A stretch of 64,000 nt of DNA from Argyresthia goedartella (GCA_949825045.1 OX463812.1:2092661-2156660); one strand, 5' to 3'. Positions 43,742 through 55,193 are shown, numbered from the stretch's first letter. Notes: generated from the letters alone by a model not told the origin. Numbers and translations are program-made.

Positions 43742-45290
43742 TAAGTAAAATATTTGAAAAGATTATACTCAATCAAATGCTCTCACACTTCAACTGTACA
43801 AAACAACTCCACGCCAAACAATACGGTTTCACTAGGGGTAAATCGACTACGGATGCAGGTATTACCCTTATATCTCATATTTATTCTGCATGGGAGGCCG
43901 CACAGGATGCTATCGGAGTTTTTTGCGACCTGTCGAAGGCGTTTGATTGTGTTGATCATAATACGCTATTAATTAAATTAAATCATTACGGAGTTAGAAA
44001 TAAAGCGTTGGATCTACTAAGATCATACCTAAGCAATAGAATTCAAAAGGCAGAAGTTAACGGCGTAAAATCTGATGGATCGGGTGTTAAAATGGGCGTT
44101 CCACAAGGTTCCATATTATGCCCTTTCTTATTCCTGGTTTATATTAATGATCTGCCTTTCATGGTGGAGAAATTAACTGACATAGTGTTGTTTGCTGATA
44201 ATACTTCACTGATCTTCAAAATTGAAAGACAAAAAGGAGAATTTGATGATGTTAATGGTGTATTTATTGTCTTTAACCTTGAATTGGTTCACAGTGAATA
44301 ATTTATTGTTAAACGCTGGTAAAACCAAGTGTATCAAATTCTCACTTCCAAATGTCAGGCAAGTTGAGACCAGTTTAGTGTTAGACAACAGCACGTTAGA
44401 ATTAGTAAATGATACGAAGTTTCTTGGAATAACCATTGATAGCAAATTGCAGTGGGGACCCCACATAGATAAATTGGCTGGTAAATTAAGTTCTGCGGCT
44501 TACGCTGTTAGGAACATCAGACAAAGCACGGATGTGGCTACATCTAGGCTAGTATATTTTAGTTACTTTCATAGTGTGATGTCCTATGGTATCTTATTGT
44601 GGGGGAAAGCAGCGGATATTCAAACTATTTTTATTTTACAGAAAAGAGCTATTCGAGCAATTTATAATTTAAAACGAACAGACTCCTTAAGAGAGCTTTT
44701 AAAGAAATTGACATACTAACAGTAGCTAGTCAATTTATTTTCGAAAATATAATGTATGTACGCAAGAACCTTACAACATTTTCCAAACTTAGCGATAGCT
44801 GTAATGTTTACCTAAGAAATAATCACAGACTATGTGCGCCCCGTTTTAGACTCGCGAAGGTTAGCAATTCTTTCAAGGGTCAGTGCATTCTCTACTACAA
44901 TAAGATACCTCTGGAGATTTTGAAATTGCCATTTGAGCAATTTAAAAAGCATGTTAAAGCGACTTTGTCGAAAAAGGGATATTACAATGTTCAAGATTAC
45001 TTAAATGACAGGACTGAATGGGGTTAATCTGGCTCAACACGGACCTTGCTGTTAATAATTTTGTAATTATTTATTCCAGCTTATTAAATAAAAATAAATC
45101 ATAATTGTATTAGTTAAGCACAACCTATTTTTAAAAGAGATCTAAAAATAAATCTGTGGGAGTTTCTACGCCCTTCTTCTCCCACAGTGGTCCAATGTAG
45201 AGAAGAGGCAAAAAATGACGTTTGCTAAGTATATGTAAATATCTACAGTAATAAAGTACTTTTGAGTTTGAGTTTGAGTTTGAGTTTGTA
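43742..45290 (+). mobile_element. LINE family A, copy 2 (5'-truncated)
   Basis: Begins inside 'agtaaaat.tttgaaaagat', i.e. truncated within the RT. It carries the rest of ORF2, the 3' UTR with 'aaatctgtgggagtttctac', AATAAA and a tail of about four 'gagttt' units at 45264-45288. Very close in sequence to copy 1 (7.3-8.9 kb). Confidence 0.85.
43777..45027 (+). pseudogene. Family A reverse transcriptase, copy 2
   Basis: Motif A 'FCDLSKAFDCVDHNTL', motif B 'GVPQGSILCPFLFLVYIND' (Gly to Cys), and motif C reads FADN instead of FADD, a damaged catalytic Asp. Frameshifts near 44260 and 44715 break the frame. The C-terminus ends 'YNVQDYLNDRTEWG'. Confidence 0.85.
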
Positions 45291-45535
45291 CCAAATACGT
45301 CACATTGCACAACTTACGGAGAAGTGGCTGGAAAAGGCAATGTATCATATTTGTCACATTGCTCTTGAGTCAAGGATTAATTAAAACGAAAAATTTCTTA
45401 AAAAATACTTTTATTTAAGTCTATATGACGACAAAATAATGTGTTTTATATTAATGTAACCATTTTAATTATTGTGTGCAATAAAGAATTGAGAATTGAG
45501 AAATTCTTTCTACACAATTAACAGAATATACTAAT

Positions 45536-47501
45536 TTACTTAACATGAAAATTTAGAAAACAGTTTCTGTTTGGAACCAAGCAGAGCCTGAAGTGACATT
45601 TTTCACATTGTACATTAGTTTTCCCGTCCTTACATAATCGGCACCCCCCACATTCTTTATATACAGGAAGATGGCCTATCTTATCATATCGTATGGCGTC
45701 GTTTGGTCGACCAACCACAGGATCGTGTTTTTTATTTGGCATGGGACTATTCGGCAGATTGTTTGGAGCTCTCTCTTTTTGTAAGAGTTCACTAGCTATG
45801 TGCCTTCTAAACTTTTTCAGAGAAATGTTGAGCCCATTTATCTCTAGTCGATGGAGCAACCACGCATTATGCACGCATATATCTATTAGCTGTGAAAATA
45901 TCGCCATATACCACCTTTTCGTTCGGAAGTTGGTCTTATACAGGGCCACTAGCATGTCCGAGAGATCCACTCCTCCCATGAATGAATTGTACTCTTTCAC
46001 TATTGCAGGGCAGTCGACATCGACCGAGACCGAGACTCTTTTGACCATCGCTTGATTTTTCCCATTGGGAACGAATCGACAAAAGAGCTCGCCAGTAAGA
46101 CAGATTTATTCTCCATCCATTTCACGACTGCAACTTTTTTTTCGTTACAAACAATCTGTTTGCTAGATCCTCTACCTTTCTTCGCCAACTTTTTATCCGA
46201 CGGCGAAAATTTGTCACAACCCTTTAGGCGATTAGATCTTACTGTCCCAAGACTGAATAAGCCATATTTTTCGCGCAAGTAGTGGATTAGCTCCAGATGT
46301 GAAGAAGTTGTCAAAATAGACATTAGCTGGCTTTTTCTTGATTGTCTTGCAAAGAGCCAAAACCACTTTTGCTCCGAGCCCAAGACTGTTCTCATATTCT
46401 GAGAAAGAACAGAAACGAAATTTATCCTCTCCACCGTACGGGATAAAGTCATACACTAATCCCGAGACACCTGTTTGAAACACCGAACAAAAAGTTTGAT
46501 TCCCCACTTCTTTGGTTTCTAAGGCAAATATTGGCGTCTGTTACCGGCTCTGGTACCCTTATAGTCACCTGACTATTGTCTACAAAGTGTAAGAAGCGCC
46601 TAATTTGTTCGTCCTTCTTGAGAGGCATTACATCAGCGATCAGTGGATATCTGTAATCCTGACTCCAGTAGTTTCGATATGAAGGCATTTTTATAATACC
46701 CATTAGTATTGTCACAGCTAAGAAATCTCGCATTTCTGAAGTAGTGACATTGATGCATTTGGTTGGATCATTTTGAACGGATTACAAATTTGTCTGTTCT
46801 GTTACGTATTCTATTATGTCTTCAGAGAAAAACTTGTAGAAGTAATCTAGCGGCGATGTTATTGTTTCAGTGGCACGGATAGAAGGACTTTTTTCGATGG
46901 TTGCTGCGTGATTGAATTTACCTGCTTTCCATTTAAAAGTGATAGGTGGTCTCTGGTATTTTTTTGCTCTCTTCGTTACAAGTCTAGGTTCTTGGTTTGT
47001 ATTCCGTTTGGATCGTGTCCTCTTGTTGACAGGTGTAATCATTGGAGACAAAACAGATGATACTGAATTCAAGACTGGCAATTGATCATATCGTGTTTCT
47101 AATGGGAACATTTCATTAACCATTGGAGTAAGGGGGACCGTTTCTTTGTCAAATACATTTAAAATGTCATCTGACTTACGCCGAGATGGTTCTTTCTGAC
47201 CTGGACTTTTCTGAGCTGGTTCTTTCTGAGCTGGTTTTTCTTGAGAAAGTAAGGAAAATGAATTGTCATGCTCTTGTCCTGACGTTGAACTATCAAGTAT
47301 GTTCATTCTTGCAAGTGACGAAGAAATGGATGGCGGTTCGGAGCTGCAATCTGAATCATCGTCTTCAGATAGACGAACACGACGAAGAGTCGAGGCATCT
47401 TCAATAATGACCTCATCATCTGAGGCCGACGAGTTCGTAGATGATGCACCTTGCGGAGGAACTAACGCGAGGATCTTTCTGGTTCTCTCCCACTGTAGCC
47501 T
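45536..47501 (-). pseudogene. piggyBac transposase, main exon (decayed)
   Basis: After the acceptor 'cttttaccag' (minus strand) at 47502 it starts 'RLQWERTRKILALVPPQ' and has an acidic, Ser-rich N-terminal region with 'EKPAQKEPAQKSPGQKEPS'. Then 'DYFYKFFSEDIIEYV' and the PGBD core: 'RDFLAVTILMGIIKMPSYRN', 'VYDFIPYGGEDKF', 'VYFDNFFTSG' (a catalytic Asp), 'KWMENKSVLLASSFV', 'YNSFMGGVDLSDMLVALY' (catalytic Asp). The end is a Cys-rich zinc-binding tail ('CGGCRLCKDG', 'CEKCHFRLC'). There are at least three frameshifts (near 46790, 46500 and 46050), and the segment after 'EPVTDANI' seems deleted. The host of origin is unknown; most such elements spread as cut-and-paste DNA transposons. Confidence 0.85.
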
Positions 47502-47811
47502 CTGGTAAAAGAAAATAGAAAAAACATGCAACATCACCCGAAGCAAAAAACCACTATTAAGTGCATTAACGAAAAGCTCGTAATAGGAACTGTAGGCAGC
47601 TTGTTAGTGTATATGTTACGGGTAAAGCTAGGAGGCCGGGTAAACCTAGGATTATAAGGTATGAGGTACAATTGCGTGATTTTTGCAGCCTGACAAGACT
47701 ATAGGTATATTAACTCTAGCGTATAAAAAACGCATCAGCACACACCACACAAAAACATTGACTAGATGACATCCAACTGTGTCTAAACTAGACATGCATA
47801 CCTAGACATAG

Positions 47812-47876
47812 TTGACCCTTACCATTATAGGTTATTCTATTGTTTAGTACCTAAACCATAGAATTATAAGGGTTAA
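47812..47876. repeat. 57-bp palindromic mini-element flanked by TTGA/TTAA
   Basis: Between TTGA (47812-47815) and TTAA (47873-47876) the sequence begins 'cccttaccattatagg' and ends 'ccatagaattataaggg', forming an imperfect hairpin centred on 'gtttagtacctaaac'. The CCCTT ends and TTAA flanks are piggyBac-like. It lies in the intron of the piggyBac transposase. Confidence 0.6.
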
Positions 47877-48349
47877 GTTAACAAATTAAGCTTAAAATGC
47901 CAGTCAACCTATTTTGTTAGTAGTTGCGCAATGTGACACCGGTAATGTTAATAAAATTGTTATGTTTACATTCCCATATAGTAAAAGATTGCCACAAGCT
48001 GAAAATGATCTTAGATATAAGCTAAATATGACATTACATACAATGTCATATAATAATAGTTTGATTCATTTGATTGATTCAAAACAATTATGTTAGTAAT
48101 AATGTTTATTTGACCAAAGGTAGTTACTACCTTTCAAATTTTTACAAACGACAGGTAGGTAGCTGTGTCGCTATCTTATTTTTTTAGTATTACAGCCAAG
48201 AATTTGACTAACCTGACTGCTTCTATTGAGCACAGACAAGGGATATTGGAAGACATTCCAAGTAATTTAAATTAGTTTTTAAGACAATAGAGGAAATCTC
48301 TAGCATACATAAGCCAATAAATATATCAAGCAAGCATAGGAGATCAAAA

Positions 48350-48988
48350 ATGTGTAATATCTTGCCCGAATTAAATAAGTCAAAAAAGTCTAATAATATC
48401 CCAATATTAAATAATATTCAGACAAAGGGTAAGCCCCACTTAAATATTACCTATCAAAACATGCAGGGGCTACCTGGCAAAGAACTTGTATTACAATTAT
48501 TTCTTAATAATTCGGACACTGATGTTATTTGTATTACAGAACATTAGTTAAAGGAAAATATAATGTCTTTTAACATAAATAATTACAAAATTGTCAGTTG
48601 TTACTATAGAAAGACTGCTGATAGAGGTGGTTCTTTAATCTTAGTAAAAAATAATATTAAGGTGAAACAACGGAAAGATATTCTTACACTTACTGTGGAA
48701 AGACAAATAGAGGTATCTTGTGTTGAGTTGGATAGCCATATTATTGTTTGTGTCTACAGACCTCCGAGAGACGAAAAAGGCCATGGCAATTTTGAAATAT
48801 TCGAGAAAATTATGGAGGAAGCCCTCATTAAACATTGTAATAACAGAAAAAAGTTAATTATTTGTGGCGATCTTAACATAGATCTACTTGTAGATACAAC
48901 ACTGAAGCGACGATTAATAACTCTGTTCAAATCATTTAATTTATGTCATGTATTTCTAGAGCCAACTAGAATTACACTTACCAGCTAA
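48350..48988 (+). pseudogene. Family A endonuclease domain
   Basis: Frames 48350-48547 and 48563-48988 read 'LNITYQNMQGLPGKELV', 'DVICITEH' (catalytic Glu), 'DRGGSLILVKN', 'VVCVYRPP'-like 'IIVCVYRPPRDEKG' and 'LIICGDLNIDLL' (GDxN). A stop after 'TEH' and another after 'ITLTS' break it; the D-H end motif is lost in a damaged stretch after 48988. Confidence 0.8.
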
Positions 48989-49151
48989 ACTTGCTTAGAT
49001 AACGTTTTTTGTGACTGTGCATTCACAAGTAAAAATGTAATTAACTGTTTACCATCCGATTTACAGTGGTCAAACAGTTTCATTCCAAATTACTAGTGAA
49101 AATAAGACTGATCCATCATTTTATAGGCCTATTACATCCCATAGACTAGAC

Positions 49152-51277
49152 ATGTATATGAAAAACTTAGATATGGGTTTGCCAGTACCGGATTTTGATG
49201 AACAGAACCCGAAAAAAATCTATTCTGACTTCTTCAACATTATTCAAACAGATTTCAATACAGTTTTTAAATTAAAAAAGTCAGTGCCAACCACGGTTAA
49301 TCTAAATTTAATGACTGGGCAACATTTGGAATTCGTAAAAGTAGAGCTATCTTGTATGATCTTTATGAACAAAAAACCTATAACTTTGATATAAAATTTC
49401 ATGACTATGTTAAAAAATATTCCAAAACTTTCAAGTTGGTTTGTAGAACTGCAAAAACTTTACACATAAATAGAAAAATACAAAATTCAAATAATAGAAT
49501 GAAAACGGTTTGGCAAATCATAAACCGTGAAACTGGCGAAGTTATACCAAGGGATAACGATTTCTGTTTAAAGATAGGTGATGATGTTGTTAAATCCAAC
49601 GCTGAGGTAGCTCGAGCTTTTGAAACATTCTTCACCAATGCACCCTTACTCACAACAGACCGTCTAAATTCATCTCCATATGAAGCAGAGGTTTTGTTAA
49701 AAAACAGCATCAGTAAAGTAGATTTTAAATTTTATCATGAATGTCCCCAGGGATATTGTCAAGACGTATAGATTACTTAACTTAAAAAATACAGAAGACC
49801 TGTGGGGTATGTCAGTCAAAGTCCTTGGTTCAATAATACTTGTTATAGCCCCACACCTAGCTTATATATTTAATAAATGTGTTGATGATGGAGCTTTCCC
49901 AGACCTCATGAAACACAGTAAACTTATACCTCTGTTCAAGTCGGGAGACAAGGGTGATCTGTCAAATTTCAGACCAATATCGGTTCTTCCAGCACTAAGT
50001 AAAATTTTTGAAAAGATTATACTCAATCACATGTTCTCACACTTCAACCGTACAAAACAACTCCACGCCAAGCAATACGGTGTCACTAGGGGTAAATCGA
50101 CTACGGATGCAGGTATTACCCTTATATCTCATATTTATTCTGCATGGGAAGCCACACAGGATGCTATCGGTGTTTTTTGCGATCTGTCTAAGGCATTTGA
50201 TTGTGTTGATCATGACACGTTACTAATGAAATTAAATCATTACGGAGTTAGAAATAAAGCATTGGATCTACTAATATCATACCTAAGCAATAGAATTCAA
50301 AAGGCAGAAGTCAACGGCGTTAAATCTGATGGATCGGGGGTAAAAATTGGCGTTCCACAAGGTTCCATATTAGGCCCTTTCTTATTCCTGGTATATATTA
50401 ACGATCTGCCTTTAATGGTGGAGAAATTGACTAACATAGTGTTGTTTGCTGATGATACTTCACTGGTCTTCAAAATTTAAAGACAAAAAGAAGATTTTGA
50501 TGATGTCAATAGAGTATTATCTTTAACCTTGAATTGGTTCACAGTTAACAATTTATTGTTAAATGCTGGTAAAACCAAATGTATCAAATTCTCACTTCCA
50601 AATGTCAGGCAAGTTGGGACCAGTTTAGTGTTGGACAGCAATACGTTAGAATTAGTAAATGACACGAAGTTTCTTGGAATAACCATTGATAACAAATTGC
50701 AGTGGGGACCCCACATAGAAAAATTGGCTAGTAAATTAAGTTCTGCGGCTTACGCTGTTAGTAACATCAGACAAAACACGGATGTGGCTACATCTAGGCT
50801 AGTATATTTTAGTTACTTTCATAGTGTCATGTCCTATGGTATCTTGTTGTGGGGGAAAGCAGCGGATATTCAAACTATTTTTATTTTACAGAAAAGAGCT
50901 ATTCGAGCAATTTATAATTTAAACGCACAGACTCCTTAAGACAGCTTTTTAAAGAAATTGACATACTAACTGTAGCTAGTCAATTTATTTTCGAAAATAT
51001 AATGTATGTACGCAAGAACCTTACAAAATTTCCCAAACTTAGCGATAGCTGTAATGTTAACCTAAGAAATAATCACAGACTACTTGCGCCCCGGTTTAGA
51101 CTCGCGAAGGTTAGCAATTCTTTCAAGGGTCAATGCATTCTCTACTACAACAAGATACCTCTGGAGATCTTGAAATTGCCATTTGAGCAATTTAAAATCC
51201 ATGTTAAAGCGACTTTATCGAAAAAGGGATATTACAATGTTCAAGATTACTTAAATGATGCGTCTGTATGGGGTTAA
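49152..51277 (+). pseudogene. Family A linker and reverse transcriptase, copy 3
   Basis: Frames at 49152-49394 and 49352-49771 cover the linker. The frame 49737-50480 reads 'KHSKLIPLFKSGDKGDLS', motif A 'FCDLSKAFDCVDHDTL', motif B 'GVPQGSILGPFLFLVYIND' and motif C 'FADDTSLVF' intact. A stop at 50478 and a frameshift near 50935 follow; the C-terminus (51002-51277) ends 'YYNVQDYLNDASVWG'. It is the least damaged catalytic core of the family here. Confidence 0.85.
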
Positions 51278-51740
51278 TCTGGCTCAACACAGACCGCTGT
51301 TGATAATTTTGTAATTATTTATTCCTGCTTATTAATTATGATAATGACTAAATATTATATTTTGTATTAGTTAAGCATGAGCAATTTTTAAAAAGAGATC
51401 TAAAAATCAATCTGTGGGAGTTTCTACGCCCTTCTTCTTCCACAGTGGTCCAATGTAGAGAAGTGGCAAAAAATGACGATTGCTAAGTATATGTTAATAT
51501 CTACAGTAATAAAGACATTTGGAATTTGGAATTTAATACGAAGAAAACTACAACTAGATTTCTGTATCTTGCGCATTGTACCATGGGTGTCACGTCCACA
51601 AACTCGTGTTGATTACGTGAAAATAAAACACAAACTAGTACTATTTTTACATGTTTCAGATAAATTCAGTTAATAAAAAACAATTGACAAACAAACGTTG
51701 CCGAAATATTCACTTATATTATTTATGAATTAAAACTTAC

Positions 51741-51776
51741 CGAACGTCCGCGAGCTCCACAACGTGGCGGCGCCAT
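51741..51776 (-). pseudogene. Proposed first coding exon of the piggyBac transposase
   Basis: Near the right end of the piggyBac, the minus strand has an ATG at 51776 followed by 12 codons in phase 0 to the donor 'cg|gtaagttt'. This matches the phase of the acceptor at 47502. The surrounding leader is GC-rich compared with the intron. An ATG further upstream (51791) would be out of phase. Supported only by phase and position. Confidence 0.45.
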
Positions 51777-52184
51777 TTTGCAATTTCATGGCAGAAAGTG
51801 CGCCGGAGTGGCTTAATTTTTTTCTCACTAGATGGCAGTAGTATGCCTTTTCGTATAGCGAAGTAATTCTTTAAAAATAATGACCACGTTTCCGTAAATA
51901 TTTTTTTGTTTTGGGTGTACCATCCCTGTCCCATTGAGAAATAAAGGGTTAAAGAGTGAATTAACTAATTTTTATAAGTAAGGCTAAATGCTACAATTGA
52001 ATAGCTGTACAAGGCGTTCATTTTATATTCTTTATGATCTTCACAATCACCCTTATCGTTGCAAATAAATGTCTTATTTCTTCCTTAGTTCTTAAAGACT
52101 AGTACTATTTACTTAAAATGAAAGCAGCGGGATGAAAGCCAAGCCAACAGGCGCGCGCAATATACTTCGACATAATGTAACGTT

Positions 52185-53275
52185 TCATTGCGATGCGATT
52201 TAGTAATAGTAAACTTCTACGGATTTGATAGTAATTCAATCAAGTGTATTGAAAGTTATATAAGCAATAGTTACCAACAGGTTATTATTAATACAAAAGA
52301 TGGATCAAGATATTTATCTAAATGCGTTCCATCGAGCAGAGGCGTCCCTCAGGGCTCAATCTTGGGCCCGCTACTCTTTATTTTGTATATTGGGGATATT
52401 ATAGGTTTTATCAAGCACAGCACAAATGGCACTTCCATTTGTATGCTGATGACCTCCAGTTATAGATAGCATCGAATAATGATAATATCGAGGAGGCTGT
52501 AAGACATATACCTATAAATAAGGATCTCGCTAGCGTATCCCTCCGGTCTGCCAACAATGCTTTGGTTTTGAACCCCTCCAAGTCAAAATATCTAATTCTT
52601 GACTCAAAACAACAAGTGAAATCCCTAACTGACTTTGATCATTAAATCACAATCTCAGGAGTACCCTTGGATCGTGTCGGCGAGGCACGAAACCTGGGCT
52701 TGCTAATGGACTGTGAACTACGGTTTGAAAAACACGTAGTAAAAGTGGTAAGAAGCTGTTTCCATCGGCTCAAAGTTAAGAAGATTTCTGAAAGTCGATA
52801 TGCGAGTGGGCTGTGTGAGTCACTGGTGCTCTCCGAAATTAACTATGGCCTGTTGGTATATGGCCCATGTTTTTACAAACGAACTGAAAGGTTGATTCAA
52901 TGGGTAGATAATTCCTACGCTCGTTACTGCTTTAATATTCCTCCACGTACACATATCACACCGTATTTCAACAGCTGACATGCTGAAAATAAAGGCAAGA
53001 CTTGACTTATATTTTTTATACTCTTTTGTTCGGTAGTATTAACACTGGTAAACCTGAATACCTCTATCTGAGAAGCTGACCTGCAGAACACACACACACG
53101 CACACAAACAGAACTACCTCCAGCATTCTGTCCGACCCCCGCCACGGGACTGCGGCATTTCGTGGTAGCTTTAGATATCTTGCCACAAAATGTTGGAATA
53201 ATATACCACCTCCACTTCGAGAGCTAAAATCAAAATTCACATTCAAAAAACGAATTAACGAACATAGTTAAACAG
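52185..53275 (+). pseudogene. LINE family D reverse transcriptase fragment
   Basis: Plus-strand frames read 'SYISNSYQQVIINTKDG', motif B 'RGVPQGSILGPLLFILYIGD', a broken motif C near 52440 ('YADDLQ' readable after a frame change), 'GEARNLGLLMDCELRFEKHV' and a C-terminus like 'WNNIPPPLRELKSKFTFKK' at 53190-53260. It is diverged from families A, B and C, truncated at the 5' side within the palm. Confidence 0.75.
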
Positions 53276-53631
53276 TTTGCAAAATTGATTTGGTTTTGTG
53301 GGTAAATTCTGAGGTGCAGTCAGTATTTTTGCTGCAGTTTTGAGATATATTGATAAAAAAATCGGGAATTATTTGTTAAGCGTTTAAATACATGCCATAA
53401 TATTTGAATTGAAATCGTCAGTAAATACAATCAGCTATCTTTACGAAAGGTCTCCAAATTTTTGAGTGCCCTAAGGCCCCCGCATGGCTTAAGACGGCCC
53501 TGTGTATAAGTAGTATTGAATGCTCTACAATCTAGAGGAAAGTACAATGTGAAAGAAGAGTCTAAATTACAGTAGGACGAAGAACATTATCCAATTGAGG
53601 GAATGTCTTATGCTAAATCATTTTGTTTCAG

Positions 53632-53727
53632 CAATTAATGTTCATATGGATGGTGGTATACAGCGTCCACTTTTGGTTGGTCCTTGTTCGGATTATCAAG
53701 ATACTCATCGACTTTTGTTTGGATGAT
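53632..53727 (+). CDS. Gene 2, exon B (transmembrane segment)
   Basis: 32 codons, phase 0 to 0, acceptor 'cattttgtttcag', donor 'gatgat|gtgagtag'. It encodes 'MFIWMVVYSVHFWLVLVRII' and ends 'FCLDD', one membrane helix with a polar end. Length, phase and layout are identical to gene 1 exon B (1431-1526). Confidence 0.7.
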
Positions 53728-53887
53728 GTGAGTAGTATTTACCTTTCGCGTTGACACACTTTAAGCGTGACAACTCCTTATGTATTTGTAGGAGTTTCCG
53801 AAATTATTCTGAGAATAGGGTTGACTCGCCTTCGTACAGTTAGGTATATGTACCCTACGCCATTACAATCCTTTGACGATGGCTAAG

Positions 53888-54117
53888 ACGTGGAGAGAGA
53901 AAATGTGCAGTGTTTACGACATGTCGTTCATGATAATATTTCCCGGTCAGGAGCAAGAGGTATCGCTGTCTCCCGAGGAGCTGGTGGGGCGGAAGGCGAT
54001 GAAGCAGTGGGTGATCTGGATATGCGGGATCATGCCGCTGCTGCTCTACATACAGACGAGGCCCCGGCCAGAACGCTCGCAAATCATGATATGGTACGGA
54101 ACTACATACACGCCCAG
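53888..54117 (+). CDS. Gene 2, exon C (second membrane segment)
   Basis: 76 codons plus two bases, acceptor '...gatggctaag', donor 'cgcccag|gtgacg', entry phase 0, exit phase 2. It starts 'TWREKMCSVYDMSFMIIF', has an acidic loop 'GQEQEVSLSPEEL' and then a hydrophobic helix 'QWVIWICGIMPLLLYIQ', followed by Arg-rich residues. The codons are GC-ending. An upstream ATG at 53879 in the same frame is likely intronic. Confidence 0.65.
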
Positions 54118-54141
54118 GTGACGAAGAAAGGCAACAACTAC

Positions 54142-54411
54142 AGGGTATTGTTTTGTAAAGTAACGCCCGAACGATAGCTTACGTATCGCTTGTAACTAAA
54201 TATAAATATTTTTTGCCTCATTAAATATTGATTCGCAAATTGCCGGCCGATCGCCATAGCGCGCGCGCCGCAGCGATAGAAGTAAGGCCAGAATTTTATG
54301 ATTTTTAGGTATTTTTCGATGGGAAGAGTCTATTGTTTGCTTATTTTTTTGCTTCAGTGTAGTCTAAATAACCATCCATGTGTCGGGCGTATCTTTACAA
54401 AACAATACCCT
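54142..54411. mobile_element. MITE-like element with 28-bp inverted ends
   Basis: Left end 'agggtattgttttgtaaag' (54142 on) then 'taacgcccg'; right end 'cgggcgtatctttacaaaac' to 54411. About 270 bp, no ORF. It starts 24 bp after the exon C donor of gene 2. Confidence 0.75.
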
Positions 54412-54668
54412 ATATATTGTTTACCAATTGACGTTTTGACTCCCTAATAAGCTATACATATATTCAACAAATTTAGTATCCATGTAGTTTCCCAGACCGT
54501 ATTGATTGCTATATGTCACAGCAGGTAAACAGTTAAATGTAAACTACAAAAAAATAACAAGTTGTGGAAGATATATAAGTAGACACGTTATAGAATTCCT
54601 GGCTAAACGTGATAGCTTATGTGTGCTTCTGTACCCACGTATAGAAACCAATGAAATCATCACTACAT

Positions 54669-54790
54669 TGCAGTTATCAGGAAGATATCTGACAGTTCTA
54701 AAAAAAAACATTTCATACAAACAACTTTTATAAACCCTTAATCTTAACCCCTAAACGTCAACTGTCAGATATCTTTCTAAGATAACCGCA
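54669..54790. mobile_element. Small inverted-repeat element
   Basis: The arms 'tgcagttatcaggaagatat' (54669 on) and '...gatatctttctaagataaccgca' (to 54790) pair over about 28 bp, sharing 'agatatctgacagtt'. About 60 bp between arms. No ORF. Confidence 0.65.
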
Positions 54791-54997
54791 GTATTGAGTT
54801 CCGGACCCCATTGGGCATACCACTTTTGAGGTTGCCGCAAGATCGTAACAGCCCAATGAAGAGAAGGCCTAACCAACAGTGGGGTTGCAGGAAGCTGGAT
54901 AGATAGACAGATACTACTGTGCACCAACGACGGACAGATGGATAGATGATAGAACCTATCGCATATAGGAAGTGAGCAGCATCCTCCCCATCCCCAG

Positions 54998-55193
54998 GAT
55001 CACGACGAGTCCATGGCAGCGTCGCGAGATGGGTCCGTACGGCTACTACCTGAGTCGGCCGCCAGCGCCGCCGGTCCGCGCGCTGCCCTCGTCCCGCTCG
55101 CGTCCTCTAGTGCTCCGCCGCGCCTACAGCGACTCCGCACTACGCACTGCCATAGAGGGCAAGAGGGTGCGCGTCTGCAAGTCTGTCTGTTAG
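54998..55193 (+). CDS. Gene 2, exon D (Arg/Pro/Ser-rich cytoplasmic-type tail)
   Basis: Acceptor 'cctccccatccccag', then one base that completes the codon from exon C. It encodes 'ITTSPWQRREMGPYGYYL', a Pro/Arg/Ser-rich part, 'YSDSALRTAIEGKR' and stops at 55191-55193. Codons are GC-ending. A donor 'agg|gtgcgc' in phase 0 lies ten codons before the stop and could lead to the exon proposed at 55695. Confidence 0.65.

Larger units (their letters stand above)
48180..51535 (+). mobile_element. LINE family A, copy 3 (longest copy)
   Basis: Contains the endonuclease start (48350), RT (49737-51277), the 3' UTR with 'tgtgggagtttctacgccc', AATAAA and a short 'ggaattt' repeat tail at about 51517-51532. 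The 5' limit is uncertain; 48190-48280 may hold the end of ORF1. It lies antisense in the piggyBac intron. Confidence 0.85.
43590..51948 (-). mobile_element. piggyBac element with two LINE insertions
   Basis: Flanked by TTAA at 43586-43589 and 51949-51952, the piggyBac target site. Both ends begin CCCTTTA pointing inward and share a 'ggacaagg'/'gggacaggg' part soon after; the inverted repeats are otherwise diverged. The minus-strand transposase has a small first exon near the right end and a main exon at 47501-45536. LINE A copy 3 lies in its intron and LINE A copy 2 in its 3' flank. Without them the element is roughly 3.4 kb. Boundary assignment is the weakest part. Confidence 0.6.
24731..53631 (+). 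other. Inferred 28.9-kb intron of gene 2
   Basis: Bounded by a standard donor at 24731 and the acceptor 'attttgtttcag' at 53631. Exons A and B on either side match neighbouring exons of gene 1, where the intron is only 260 bp. The interval is filled with LINEs, a gypsy element, a piggyBac, MITEs and two tandem arrays, and I see no other host exon in it. Unassigned stretches over 300 bases: 24731-25384, 25501-25924, 26149-26740, 27300-27779, 29001-30226, 31166-31940, 51953-52184 (short) and 53276-53631. Confidence 0.55.
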
